Shown here: positions 50,318-57,866 of the stretch, piece by piece
Position numbering within the stretch: the first letter of the stretch is position 1
How the letters are laid out: every line of letters begins with the position of its first letter
Origin: Streptosporangium sp. NBC_01495
GTDB lineage: Bacteria; Actinomycetota; Actinomycetes; Streptosporangiales; Streptosporangiaceae
Assembly: GCF_036250735.1 (NCBI RefSeq)
Contig: NZ_CP109430.1
Coordinates: 9,610,001-9,674,000, forward strand
DNA: 64,000 nt
Direction: 5' to 3'
Program-made: the position numbers and the translations under genes
Notes under the pieces: model-generated
Told to the model about the DNA's origin: nothing
The model's database searches: none
What the model saw: the letters and a program-made list of their open reading frames with translations, nothing else

Positions 50318-50494
50318 TTGCGTCTTAAAAACATCGGAAACGCGCTTTTCATCGTCTGCACGCTGGCGTTGGCCGGATGGGCAGTGGCGTCGCCGGACTC
50401 GGTGCCCAAGCCGGTCCTCGCCGGAGGGATCGTGCTGTGCGTGATGGTCCTGGTCGTGCTGTTCGCCACAAATCGACGCAAGCGGCCCCAGTAA
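50318..50494 (+). CDS. Small two-helix membrane protein
   Basis: A 58-residue protein from TTG 50318, with GGAG 6 nt upstream. It has two hydrophobic helices, NALFIVCTLALAGWAVA and VLAGGIVLCVMVLVVLFATN, and a basic C-terminus RRKRPQ. It lies between the Cys4 protein and the radical SAM gene; a 212-bp gap follows with no supported gene. The role is unknown. Confidence 0.6.
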   Translation: MRLKNIGNALFIVCTLALAGWAVASPDSVPKPVLAGGIVLCVMVLVVLFATNRRKRPQ

Positions 50495-50706
50495 AAGGCT
50501 CCCGGTAGGGCCAGCCTTCCCCGAGGACGGTCTTCGCCCGACCGCCGCTCTACCGGGGCACAACCCCCCTGGCTGTGGGTGAACCCACGTCACCATCTCT
50601 CTGTTCCATACCCAGGCGAGGGGAGGGAGCAGCCAGGGGGCACCACACCAAACGCTGCGTGGAGACGCGGCGGCCCGCCTACCCGCACGAAAAGTGAGGG
50701 CTAGAA

Positions 50707-51906
50707 ATGATCAAGGAAGGTGCGCACACCTACATCGACGGCCGAACCCCGGTTGTCCCCTACACCGGGAAGTATGCGGTGAAGACCCCCGACGTGTTCG
50801 ACCGGATCCGCGACCGCTGGGCCCAGGTGGGCCTGTCCGAGGCGCCGTACCGGCCGTTGAGGGTCGAGTTCGAGATCACGACCAAATGCAACGACTCCTG
50901 CCCGAGCTGCGGCATGGGAGCCCTTTCTCTGCAGGCGGGCCGGTCCCTGAGCGACCGGCAGTTGGACCACCTGATCGGAGAGTTCGCCGACGTCGCCCTG
51001 CCGTGCGTGGCCATCACCGGCGGAGAGCCATTCGTCGCGATGCGCGCGCTGCTGCGCTTCATGTCGCAGGCGCACAGCGCGGGGGTGGAGATCAACAAGC
51101 TCACCACGAACGGCGTCTGGGGCTCGAAGCGGCGCTGTGGCCCCACCTTCGACCAGCTCGTCAACGCCGGACTGCTGGACAACGAGCTGTTCGTGCCGCT
51201 GCTGATGGTCTCCATCGGAGAGCAGACCACGCGGCTGGAGGACGTGGCCCGGATCATCCACCACACGGTCACCGAGTTCACCGACCGGGACCTGAACATC
51301 GCGATCAGCAGCCTCGCCGACCCCTCCGACCGCGAGCACAAGATCTACCCCCTCATGCGGCTGTACGAGGAGACCTACGGCGACTTCCCGCACGATCGCG
51401 TCCACTCCACGATGCGCGTCTACCTCGACAACGAGCGCCTGGAGGATCAGGCGCCCATCCATCGGCCCGGCCAGACACCCGTCTCCAAGTGGATGGACAC
51501 CTGCTACGACTGCTTCGCCCCCACGGTCGGCTCCTACGTGCTGCCCACCGCGCTGCTGAAAGCCTCCGGCGACCTGTACGCCTGTGCGGCGTTCAACGTG
51601 CCCGAAAAGCTCGGCTTCGGCAACCTGTTCCGCGAGCCGCTGCGCGACATCATCGCCCGCACCAACCGCTCCTCCTACGTCGCCACGGTCCGGGCCGGCG
51701 GCGGCCTCAAGGCCCTGCACGACGTGATCCCCCGCGCCGAGACCGAGAAGATGACGTGCGGCAGCTTCTGCGGCTCCTGCTCTTTGCTGATCGACACGTT
51801 CGAGCAACGCACCGGCGAACCCGGCCCTGGAGGTCCGGCGTTGCCGTTCGTGCCCGCTGACGCCCTGTGGTCACGGCTCAGCGCGGCCGGTGGCCGCCGT
51901 GGCTGA
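50707..51906 (+). CDS. Radical SAM protein with SPASM-like Cys-rich C-terminus
   Basis: A 399-residue radical SAM enzyme. FEITTKCNDSCPSCGMGALS has the CxxxCxxC that binds the SAM-cleaving 4Fe-4S cluster (Cys 61, 65, 68). ITGGEPFVAMRALL is the GGEP motif and INKLTTNGVWG the next strand. The C-terminus has further Cys in MDTCYDCFAPT, LYACAAFN and MTCGSFCGSCSLLI, as in SPASM/twitch domains with auxiliary clusters. SPASM enzymes often modify peptides, but the next gene encodes an ACP, so an acyl-ACP or carrier-bound substrate is equally possible. Its 3' end overlaps the ACP fusion start. Confidence 0.9.
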   Translation: MIKEGAHTYIDGRTPVVPYTGKYAVKTPDVFDRIRDRWAQVGLSEAPYRPLRVEFEITTKCNDSCPSCGMGALSLQAGRSLSDRQLDHLIGEFADVALPCVAITGGEPFVAMRALLRFMSQAHSAGVEINKLTTNGVWGSKRRCGPTFDQLVNAGLLDNELFVPLLMVSIGEQTTRLEDVARIIHHTVTEFTDRDLNIAISSLADPSDREHKIYPLMRLYEETYGDFPHDRVHSTMRVYLDNERLEDQAPIHRPGQTPVSKWMDTCYDCFAPTVGSYVLPTALLKASGDLYACAAFNVPEKLGFGNLFREPLRDIIARTNRSSYVATVRAGGGLKALHDVIPRAETEKMTCGSFCGSCSLLIDTFEQRTGEPGPGGPALPFVPADALWSRLSAAGGRRG

Positions 51907-53380
51907 CGAGCTCACGCTGCAGCAGGTGGTGGTGGCCACGGTCGCCAAAGCCGCCGGACGAGCGCCACGCGACTGCGCCAGGCTGACTCTGAGCCTATGG
52001 AATGACCTGGGCATCGATAGCCTCTCGCTGCTGGAACTGATCCGAGAGCTTGAGAGGCGGTTCCAGGTGACCATTCCGGATGAGGACACCGGCCAGGCCC
52101 ACACGGTCGGCGACCTCGTCATGATCGTTCAGCGTCTCGCGGGCTCCGACCCGCGGGCTCAACCAGATAGGCACACGATGACGGAACGACTCATCGAACC
52201 CCGCGGGCGCGGGTTCTTGCTGTTCGACTCCCACCCCGGCGGATGCGAGAAGATCGTCGGCGACATGTGGGACCGCGTCGCCCCCGCGACCGCCGCCACG
52301 AAGGCCGAGCGCCGCCCGATCGCCTTGGTCATCGGTTCCAGCGCCGGCTACGGCATGGCGACCACGATCGCGGGAATCCGCCGCTACGGCCTCGACGGCG
52401 TCGGCCTGTGCTTCGAGCGCCCGCCCACCGAGCGGCGCACCGCCACCGCGGGCTGGTACCGCACCATCGCGACCGCCGAACTCGCGGCCAAGGCCGGTCG
52501 CGACTGGTCGTTTATCAACGGCGACGCCTTCGCCGACGATACCAAGGCCCAGGTGCTCGACCTGCTCGCCGAACGGTTCGGCGGCATCGACTACCTGATC
52601 TACAGCGTCGCCGCACCGCACCGCACCGACCCCGGCACGGGGCAGGTCCACCAGTCAGTCATCCAGCCGCTCGGGGCGGGGTACAGCACCAAGACCCTCG
52701 ACGTCAGCGGCGACGAACCGGCGTTGAAGGAGGTGTGGGTCGAGCTGGCCACCGAGCAGGAGCGGGCCGACACCATCAAGGTCATGGGCGGGGAGGACTG
52801 GGCCGGGTGGGTCGACGCCCTAGCTGAGTGTGCCCTGCTGCGTCCGGGGTTCACCACCGTGGCGCTGTCGTACATCGGTTCGGATCTGACCGCGCCGATC
52901 TACCGGGAAGGAACCATCGGTGCGGCCAAGGCCCACCTGGAGGAGACCGCGCTCACGCTGAACGGCGACCTGGCCGGAGTCGGCGGGCGGGCCATGACTT
53001 CGGTCAACGGCGCCGCCGTCACCCAGGCCTCCACCGCGATCCCCGGCATCGCCCTGTACGTCAGCCTCCTGCGTGGCGTCCTCGGCGAGGCCATGCAGTC
53101 TCCGCTTCAGCAGTCCGTCGAGCTGTGGGACCAGCTCACCGGTGCCCGGGAGCTCGATCTCGACGATCACGGGCGCATCCGCCTGGACGGGTGGGAGCTG
53201 GCCCCGCTAATCCAGAAGCAGGTGACCGAACGGTGGAAGGCCGTCGCCCCCGGCACCATCGGTGACCTCGCCGACATCGAGTGGTTCGGGGAAGAGGTGC
53301 GTCGCCTGTACGGCTTCGACGTGCCCGGCGTGAACTACAGCGCGCCGAGCGAACCCGACTTGCTCTGGCCCACCAAGTAG
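51890..53380 (+). CDS. Acyl carrier protein fused to FabV-type trans-2-enoyl reductase
   Basis: A 496-residue two-domain protein. Residues 1-90 are an acyl carrier protein with LWNDLGIDSLSLLELIRELE, whose Ser44 in the DSL motif would carry phosphopantetheine. From about residue 97 it is a FabV-like enoyl-ACP/CoA reductase: LVIGSSAGYGMATTIAGIRR binds NADH, TAGWYRTIATAEL follows, TIKVMGGEDWAGWVDALAE and the catalytic Tyr-x8-Lys in IYREGTIGAAK (about 338-347) are intact. No stop separates the parts. GTG 51890 or 51899 can start it, overlapping the radical SAM gene. An internal ATG at 52178 could give free reductase. Confidence 0.9.
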   Translation: MAAVADELTLQQVVVATVAKAAGRAPRDCARLTLSLWNDLGIDSLSLLELIRELERRFQVTIPDEDTGQAHTVGDLVMIVQRLAGSDPRAQPDRHTMTERLIEPRGRGFLLFDSHPGGCEKIVGDMWDRVAPATAATKAERRPIALVIGSSAGYGMATTIAGIRRYGLDGVGLCFERPPTERRTATAGWYRTIATAELAAKAGRDWSFINGDAFADDTKAQVLDLLAERFGGIDYLIYSVAAPHRTDPGTGQVHQSVIQPLGAGYSTKTLDVSGDEPALKEVWVELATEQERADTIKVMGGEDWAGWVDALAECALLRPGFTTVALSYIGSDLTAPIYREGTIGAAKAHLEETALTLNGDLAGVGGRAMTSVNGAAVTQASTAIPGIALYVSLLRGVLGEAMQSPLQQSVELWDQLTGARELDLDDHGRIRLDGWELAPLIQKQVTERWKAVAPGTIGDLADIEWFGEEVRRLYGFDVPGVNYSAPSEPDLLWPTK

Positions 53381-53398
53381 CGACCGACTGGAGGAGAC

Positions 53399-53935
53399 GT
53401 GACGACCGCAGGCGAGCGCATCCAACTGTGTGAGGAGTACATCCACCGGCCGCGCACCCCGTACAGGGCTCGTAAACCCCGATACGACGCGGCGGCCGAC
53501 CGGCTGTTCTCCGCGCGGATCTCCAACCGGGACATCCTCGTGGATGTCGGCGCGGGCGGGACCGAGCTGGATGTGTGCCTGCGGGTCGATTACGGCTGGC
53601 GCGGCCGGTACGTGCCCGTCGACGGGTGGCTCGACGGCGTAGACCTGGAGATGTGGCAGCCTGCGCGCGCCTTCCACTGGTTCGCCTGCCTGGAGGTCCT
53701 GGAGCACCTGCGCGACCCCGGCCGCCTGGTCAAGGCGCTCCAGGACAACGCCACCTGCGGCCTCGTCATCACCACCCCGAACCCCGAGGTCTGGGACGTC
53801 CTGTCCATGGACCCCACCCATCTCACCCCCATCAGCCAGGACATGCTGAGGGGGTGGGGGTTCGAGACCACCCTGCACACCTTCTACGGCAAGTATCAGG
53901 ACGGCATCACGGGGATGTGGACCAGGGTCACGTAA
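53399..53935 (+). CDS. Class I SAM-dependent methyltransferase
   Basis: A 178-residue methyltransferase. The SAM motif I is ILVDVGAGGTELDVCLR (about 46-62), the acidic motif II lies in YVPVDGWLDGVDLEM, motif III/IV is FHWFACLEVLEHLRDPGRLV and GLVITTPNPEVWD follows. The text resembles compact Methyltransf_11 enzymes. GGAGG is 6 nt before the GTG, and the stop of the ACP fusion is 19 bp upstream, so co-transcription is likely. The methyl acceptor is unknown, but pathway context suggests the carrier-bound product. Confidence 0.85.
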   Translation: MTTAGERIQLCEEYIHRPRTPYRARKPRYDAAADRLFSARISNRDILVDVGAGGTELDVCLRVDYGWRGRYVPVDGWLDGVDLEMWQPARAFHWFACLEVLEHLRDPGRLVKALQDNATCGLVITTPNPEVWDVLSMDPTHLTPISQDMLRGWGFETTLHTFYGKYQDGITGMWTRVT

Positions 53936-54002
53936 GCCGGTACCGCAAGCCGTCTACTCCCGACGAACTCGACCTGCTCGCTGCGAGGAGCGTGAGGAAA
54001 AC

Positions 54003-54779
54003 ATGCTGGCCGTGAAGATGGGCTTGTACAACCTGATGGACGGCGGCATCGACCCCGTCATCGGTGCTGACCCCAACGGCTCGGATACCCGGTTCCGCGA
54101 GCAGATGGCCATGCTCGCCGAGCGCGAGTTCGACGTGCTCGGGCTGCTGGAGGGCAAACATTGGACGGACAACCGGCGGCAGCTCCAGCGCCGGGCGGAG
54201 GCGGCGCTGGGCATGACCGCCACCCTGGTGGAGTCGTCTCACCACGGCTGCCACCTGGTGCTGTTGACCCGGCCCGGACGGGTGACGGTCCTGGAGGACC
54301 GTCACGAGCAGGGACATCCGTACTGGCATGCCGTGGCGTGCCAGCGCGTCGAGATCGACGGCAACGTAGTGGACGTGGCCCTCGCCCACCTCGCCCCAGC
54401 CAGCCCGCAGCTCAGGCTCGCGGAGGCCGAGAGCTTGGCGCTGCTGGCCAAGACCGAGCACCCCTTGATCTTGATGGGAGACTTTAACGCGGTCCCCTCC
54501 GACTATGAGGAACGGACTGGCGACAAACCCCGCAAATTGGACCGCCGTCCCGCGTTGGCCTTGGAAGAGGTGGGGCTGCGAGACGTCGCGCTGGTGCACG
54601 GAGACCGTACGCCGACCGTGGGCCACGCCCGTCAGGGCGCCATGGCCTACCCCTGCGACCGCTTCTACACCAACCTGCCGAGGAAGGCGTTCGTCGGCTA
54701 CCGGGTGGCCACCGAGTTCGACCATCTGTCGGACCACCGGCTGGTCGTCACCGAGGTCGAGCTGGGCGAGGCGGCATGA
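54003..54779 (+). CDS. Endonuclease/exonuclease/phosphatase-fold hydrolase
   Basis: A 258-residue EEP-family enzyme. MGLYNLMDGGID holds the first Asn, LGLLEGKHW the metal-binding Glu, VALAHLAPASPQ the His, LILMGDFNAVPSD the DxN pair and FDHLSDHRLVVTE the terminal Asp-His. All catalytic positions of this DNase I-like fold appear present. Members cleave nucleic acids, inositol phosphates or other phosphodiesters. Its place in the cluster suggests action on a small phospho-compound. The stop overlaps the next start (ATGA). Confidence 0.87.
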   Translation: MLAVKMGLYNLMDGGIDPVIGADPNGSDTRFREQMAMLAEREFDVLGLLEGKHWTDNRRQLQRRAEAALGMTATLVESSHHGCHLVLLTRPGRVTVLEDRHEQGHPYWHAVACQRVEIDGNVVDVALAHLAPASPQLRLAEAESLALLAKTEHPLILMGDFNAVPSDYEERTGDKPRKLDRRPALALEEVGLRDVALVHGDRTPTVGHARQGAMAYPCDRFYTNLPRKAFVGYRVATEFDHLSDHRLVVTEVELGEAA

Positions 54780-55264
54780 AGGGGTGGCTGGCCGTTGATT
54801 ACGGGACCACCTTGACCGACCCGACGTCGCCAGTGGATCCCCGCCTCGGGATGCGGCTGGTCTGCCCGCAGGCCGGCGCCGCGCTGGTGGACGTGCACGC
54901 GATGGACTACGGGCTGGTGCTGGCGTCCAATACGGGCACCACCCCACCGCGGCAGGACCGGCAGGCCGCGTTGCGGGAGGCGGGGGTGCTGGAGCTGTTC
55001 AGCGGTATCGCCTGCTCGGCGGATCTGCTGGTAGCCAAACCGGACCCGAGGTTCTACCGGGTCGTGCTGGCCTTGGCCGGGGCCGAACCTGCTCAGGTGA
55101 CGTTTGTGGGAAACAACCTGGAGAAAGACGTGCTGGCGCCGATGTCCCATGGCATGAGAGCGGTGTGGGTGAATCCGGCGCCGCGCGATGAGCAGCTCGC
55201 TTTGCTGCCGCCGGGCGTGCCGGTGATCGCCCACCTGAGAGAGCTGCCTGCGCTGCTCGCATAG
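54776..55264 (+). CDS. HAD-superfamily hydrolase with variant motif I
   Basis: A 162-residue HAD protein. Motif I is AVDYGTTLTDP, with the nucleophile Asp kept but Gly where the general acid Asp (D+2) is usual. Motif II is LASNTG, motif III LLVAKPDPRFYRVVL with the Lys, and motif IV TFVGNNLEKDV, where Asn replaces the first Asp. These changes could impair phosphatase activity or shift it. The ATGA overlap couples it to the EEP gene, and it appears to be the last intact gene of the cluster. Confidence 0.83.
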   Translation: MKGWLAVDYGTTLTDPTSPVDPRLGMRLVCPQAGAALVDVHAMDYGLVLASNTGTTPPRQDRQAALREAGVLELFSGIACSADLLVAKPDPRFYRVVLALAGAEPAQVTFVGNNLEKDVLAPMSHGMRAVWVNPAPRDEQLALLPPGVPVIAHLRELPALLA

Positions 55265-55342
55265 CCCGGCAGCGTGCCAGTGGCGGCTAACGGTGGCCGG
55301 TCGTAGCCTGCCGAGATCACCGAGCAGGAAGGTGGCCCCCCC

Positions 55343-55652
55343 ATGCCACAGCAGGTAGCACCTGATCTTCTGTGGTGGGCTTCCGACATCGAGCCTGGGC
55401 AACGCCTCCTCCTACAACTCGTCTTCGCACGGGGTCGGCCGCCGCATGTCGCGCGGCCAGGCCCGGCGTGAGCTGTCGGCCGAGTCGCTGACCGAGGCGA
55501 TAGGCGACCGGACGTGGAACAACAACCGCGCGGGCGCCCTGGTCGACGAGCATCCGCTGGCGTACAAGGACATCGACCAGGTGATGGCCGACCAGCAGGA
55601 CCTCGTCACCGTGCAGCACACGCTGCGGCAGATCTTCAACTACAAGGGCTGA
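55343..55652 (+). pseudogene. rtcB: Internally deleted rtcB remnant
   Basis: The 3' part (about 55395-55652) encodes the RtcB RNA ligase C-terminus: LGNASSYNSSSHGVGRRMSR, then LSAESLTEAIGDRTWNNNRA, EHPLAYKDIDQVMADQQDLV and VQHTLRQIFNYKG. This is unmistakable. Directly upstream, ATG 55343 opens with MPQQVAPDLLWWASDIEPG, which fits the N-terminus of some actinobacterial RtcB proteins but is in another frame. About 300 or more codons, including the Mn sites and the guanylylated His, are missing. It looks like an internal deletion plus frameshift. RtcB joins RNA 2',3'-cyclic phosphate and 5'-OH ends. Confidence 0.8.
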
Positions 55653-55787
55653 CCGGTTTCCCGATCACCCAGAGCCCCTGCGTCAGCTGATCAAACCGAA
55701 GAGACGGTACTTAGCCGGAGCAGACCTGAGAGGGGCGCTGGGCTTTCCCTCGTAACGTAGAGACATCGCCTTAAAGGGGGAACGGCG

Positions 55788-56084
55788 ATGTCTGAGACAC
55801 GACGGAGGTTCGATCAGGACTTCAAAGACGGTGCGGTCCGGATCGTTGAGGAGACCGGTAGGCCGATCGTGCGGGTGGCCCAGGATCTGGGGGTCAATGC
55901 GGGCACTCTGGCCAACTGGGTGAACATGGCCCGGCAGCGGCGGCGAGCCGGAAACGGCGGCCTGGGCGAGGACGAGCGGGCCGAGTTGGTCCGGCTGCGT
56001 CGGGAGGTCGCCGAGCTGGCGATGGAGCGTGATGTGCTCAAGCGCTCGGTGGCCCTCTGGGTCAAGGACGCGATGGGCCGGTGA
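55788..56084 (+). CDS. IS3-family transposase OrfA
   Basis: A 98-residue helix-turn-helix protein: RRRFDQDFKDGAVRIVEETG, IVRVAQDLGVNAGTLANWVN and a leucine-zipper-like helix ELVRLRREVAELAMERDVLK. It binds the element ends. AAAGGGGG lies 7 nt before the ATG. OrfB begins inside its stop (GTGA), so the fusion transposase or coupled OrfB can be made. Confidence 0.95.
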   Translation: MSETRRRFDQDFKDGAVRIVEETGRPIVRVAQDLGVNAGTLANWVNMARQRRRAGNGGLGEDERAELVRLRREVAELAMERDVLKRSVALWVKDAMGR

Positions 56085-57052
56085 GCATGGCCGGCTTCAT
56101 CGCCGCTCAGAGGGCCGAGCACGGTGTTGCGCACGCGGTTGCGTGCCGGGCGCTGGGGGTGTCGCAGTCCTGGTTTTATAAGTGGTCGCGGCGGGGGCGC
56201 GAGGGTCCTGGCGAGCGCGAACGCCGTCGGGCTGGTCTGATCGAGGCCGTCGTCTCGGCGTTTCATCAGCGCAAAGGCACTGAGGGATCACCGCGGATCA
56301 CCGCCCGGCTGCGTCGGGCCGGTTGGCGAGTGAGTAAGAACACGGTGGCGAAGGTCATGGCTGAGCGCGCTTTGGCGGCCCGGCCCAAGACCAAGCGCAA
56401 GAACACCACCCGGCCGGGCCGGGGCCGGTGGCGGGCCGAGGACCATCTGCGGCGGGACTTCACCGCACCCGGGCCGGACGTGACCTGGTGCGGGGACGGC
56501 ACCGAGATCCCCACCGCTGAAGGAGCGCTGTATCTGGCGGCCACCGAGGACTTGTTCTCCCGCCGAGTGCTCGGGTTCGCGATGAGCGCGCACAAGGGAG
56601 CCGCGCTGGCCACCGCGTCGCTGCAGATGGCGGTCGCCCTGCGGGGCGGTGGCGTCGCGGGTGTGAGGTTTCACAGTGATCAAGGGTCGGAGTACACCGC
56701 GGCCGACTTCCGGCGGGCCTGTGAGCGGATGGGCATCGTGCAGTCGATGGGGCGGGTCGGCTCGGCGCTGGACAATGCCGCGGCCGAGTCGTTCTTCTCC
56801 AGTTTGGAGTTCGAGTTGTTGCGCCGTGAGCCGTTCGCCACCCATGATCAGGCCCGTCGTGCGATCGCCGCCTGGATCGACGACTTCAACACGATGCGGC
56901 TGCATTCGACGAACGCGATGTTTTCGCCGGTGGAGTTCGAGCGGTTGGATCCGTCGGTTCAGCAGCGGTTGCGGGCCGCGGCACGGCAGCGCAAGGAGGA
57001 CAAGAGGAAACGCAAGGCCGCTGCGCGGCACGAACGGAAGGAGGCGGCATGA
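56081..57052 (+). CDS. IS3-family transposase OrfB (DDE integrase)
   Basis: A 323-residue rve-type integrase with all catalytic residues: Asp in VTWCGDGTEIPT, Asp in VRFHSDQGSEYTA and Glu in LDNAAAESFFSSLEFELLRR. An N-terminal HTH_21 region (VVSAFHQRKGTEGSPRITAR) is present, and the C-terminus is basic (KRKRKAAARHERK). The GTG start overlaps orfA by 4 nt. In this family OrfAB is usually produced by -1 frameshifting; no classic A6G slip site is obvious. Confidence 0.95.
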   Translation: MSMAGFIAAQRAEHGVAHAVACRALGVSQSWFYKWSRRGREGPGERERRRAGLIEAVVSAFHQRKGTEGSPRITARLRRAGWRVSKNTVAKVMAERALAARPKTKRKNTTRPGRGRWRAEDHLRRDFTAPGPDVTWCGDGTEIPTAEGALYLAATEDLFSRRVLGFAMSAHKGAALATASLQMAVALRGGGVAGVRFHSDQGSEYTAADFRRACERMGIVQSMGRVGSALDNAAAESFFSSLEFELLRREPFATHDQARRAIAAWIDDFNTMRLHSTNAMFSPVEFERLDPSVQQRLRAAARQRKEDKRKRKAAARHERKEAA

Positions 57053-57350
57053 GCCGCCGCGTTCTCCTGATCGAACACCTCGTGCGGGCCGGGGGATGCG
57101 CCGCGCAGTGTCCGGGGCCGCCTGCTCCGGCCTCAAGGGTCGCTGACGCGATCGCTGCGCGACGGCCTTCGGCCGCCCTTGACCCCGGAGACCTCTACGG
57201 CCCCTGGCGGCAGGAGTACGGGCAGGCCAGGGCCTGCCCCAGCGAGGACGCGCAGCGCACCAGCAAGATCCTAAAAGCGAAGATCACCACAACAGAAGTC
57301 TCTACGGTTCGAGGGGATTGCCAGCGCGGCCACCCAAGAGACTGGCTTTG

Positions 57351-57514
57351 GGGGACTTTTGGCTCACTTTTGGCACCCTGCAAAAGTCCCCAGAGCCTGA
57401 CGACTGACTAGGCATACGTGGTGGTGAGGGGCACCAAGTAGCCCTACTTGATGGAGTGTTCGTTTGGACTTTCGGGGACTTTTGCAAGAGTGCCAAAAGT
57501 GCCCAAAAGTCGAT
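57351..57514. repeat. Pair of ~40-bp inverted repeats with ACTTTTG boxes
   Basis: 57351-57391 and 57474-57514 are near reverse complements, built from GGGGACTTTTG, CACTTTTGG and CAAAAGT boxes, and separated by about 82 bp. Each arm has two direct boxes plus one inverted box. The layout suits multiple binding sites of an integrase, excisionase or repressor. It lies between the IS3 element and the prophage-side genes; no coding potential is seen in 57324-57641. Confidence 0.7.
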
Positions 57515-57522
57515 GGCACTCT

Positions 57523-57545
57523 GTACAGTGGCTAGAGCACTGTAC
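57523..57545. promoter_or_regulatory. Palindrome GTACAGTG-N7-CACTGTAC
   Basis: A perfect 8-bp inverted repeat with a 7-bp spacer, next to the ACTTTTG inverted-repeat pair. It has the size of a repressor operator and could control a leftward or rightward early promoter of the neighbouring element. Confidence 0.6.
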
Positions 57546-57641
57546 GGGCACTAAGTAAGCAGCAGAGCCCCCCGGCGTCTCACGTTCTCGAATTGGGAAG
57601 TCGCGAAACGTGATCAGCCAGGAGGCTCCGGTTCGGCGTTC

Positions 57642-57675
57642 CTGGGAGAGATCCTGTTACAGGATCTCGTCCCAG
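57642..57675 (-). terminator. Hairpin enclosing the stop codon of the 57-codon gene
   Basis: GAGATCCTG-TTA-CAGGATCTC is a perfect 9-bp stem whose loop is the complement of the TAA stop at 57657-57659. With one bulged base it extends to CTGGGA/TCCCAG. It lies exactly at the end of the minus-strand small gene and probably terminates its transcript. Confidence 0.7.
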
Positions 57676-57830
57676 GGGCGACCCTCATTCACTCTGCGCC
57701 ACAGCCACCGAACAGCCTCCGTTGCTCCCCGTAGTGCGAGGTAGAGGCCGATCTTTCTGGCTATCGCGAGAGCTCGGGAGAACCGTGTGGGTCGTTCCTC
57801 ATCCGGAGATGGGGGAACTGGGAGTGTCAC
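57657..57830 (-). CDS. 57-residue hypothetical protein
   Basis: From GTG 57830, with GAGAGGAAG about 7 nt upstream, the minus strand reads VTLPVPPSPDEERPTRFSRA, then LAIARKIGLYLALRGATEAV and RWLWRRVNEGRPWDEIL, ending in TAA. The composition (amphipathic basic helix, Trp-rich end) and the good ribosome site support a real gene shorter than usual prediction limits. No family is recognised. An opposite-strand frame at 57722-57904 is less convincing. The 16-bp palindrome at 57851 precedes it. Confidence 0.6.
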   Translation of the reverse strand: MTLPVPPSPDEERPTRFSRALAIARKIGLYLALRGATEAVRWLWRRVNEGRPWDEIL

Positions 57831-57850
57831 TGAATCTTCCTCTCGCGCCA

Positions 57851-57866
57851 GCTGGGCATGCCCAGC
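57851..57866. promoter_or_regulatory. 16-bp perfect palindrome GCTGGGCATGCCCAGC
   Basis: This uninterrupted palindrome lies 21 bp upstream of the 57-codon gene start and could be its operator. The region from here to 58088 has no supported gene and becomes visibly AT-richer near 58000-58060. Confidence 0.55.

Larger units (their letters stand above)
55739..57323 (+). mobile_element. Complete IS3-family insertion sequence, 1585 bp
   Basis: Imperfect terminal inverted repeats start TGGGCTTTCCCTCG at 55739 and, read inward from 57323, TGGCAATCCCCTCG, sharing about 20 of 26 positions and the TG...CA ends typical of IS3. The 4 bp GCGC flank both ends (55735-55738 and 57324-57327) as target duplication. 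It contains orfA and orfB with intact catalytic residues and about 245 bp of non-coding DNA before the right end. It may be functional. It landed 82 bp beyond the rtcB remnant. Confidence 0.9.

Noticed and set aside
52178..53380. FabV as a separate gene starting at ATG 52178
   Set aside because: The frame is open without a stop through the ACP domain and the internal ATG has only a weak AGG upstream; a fusion is the simpler reading, with internal initiation possible.
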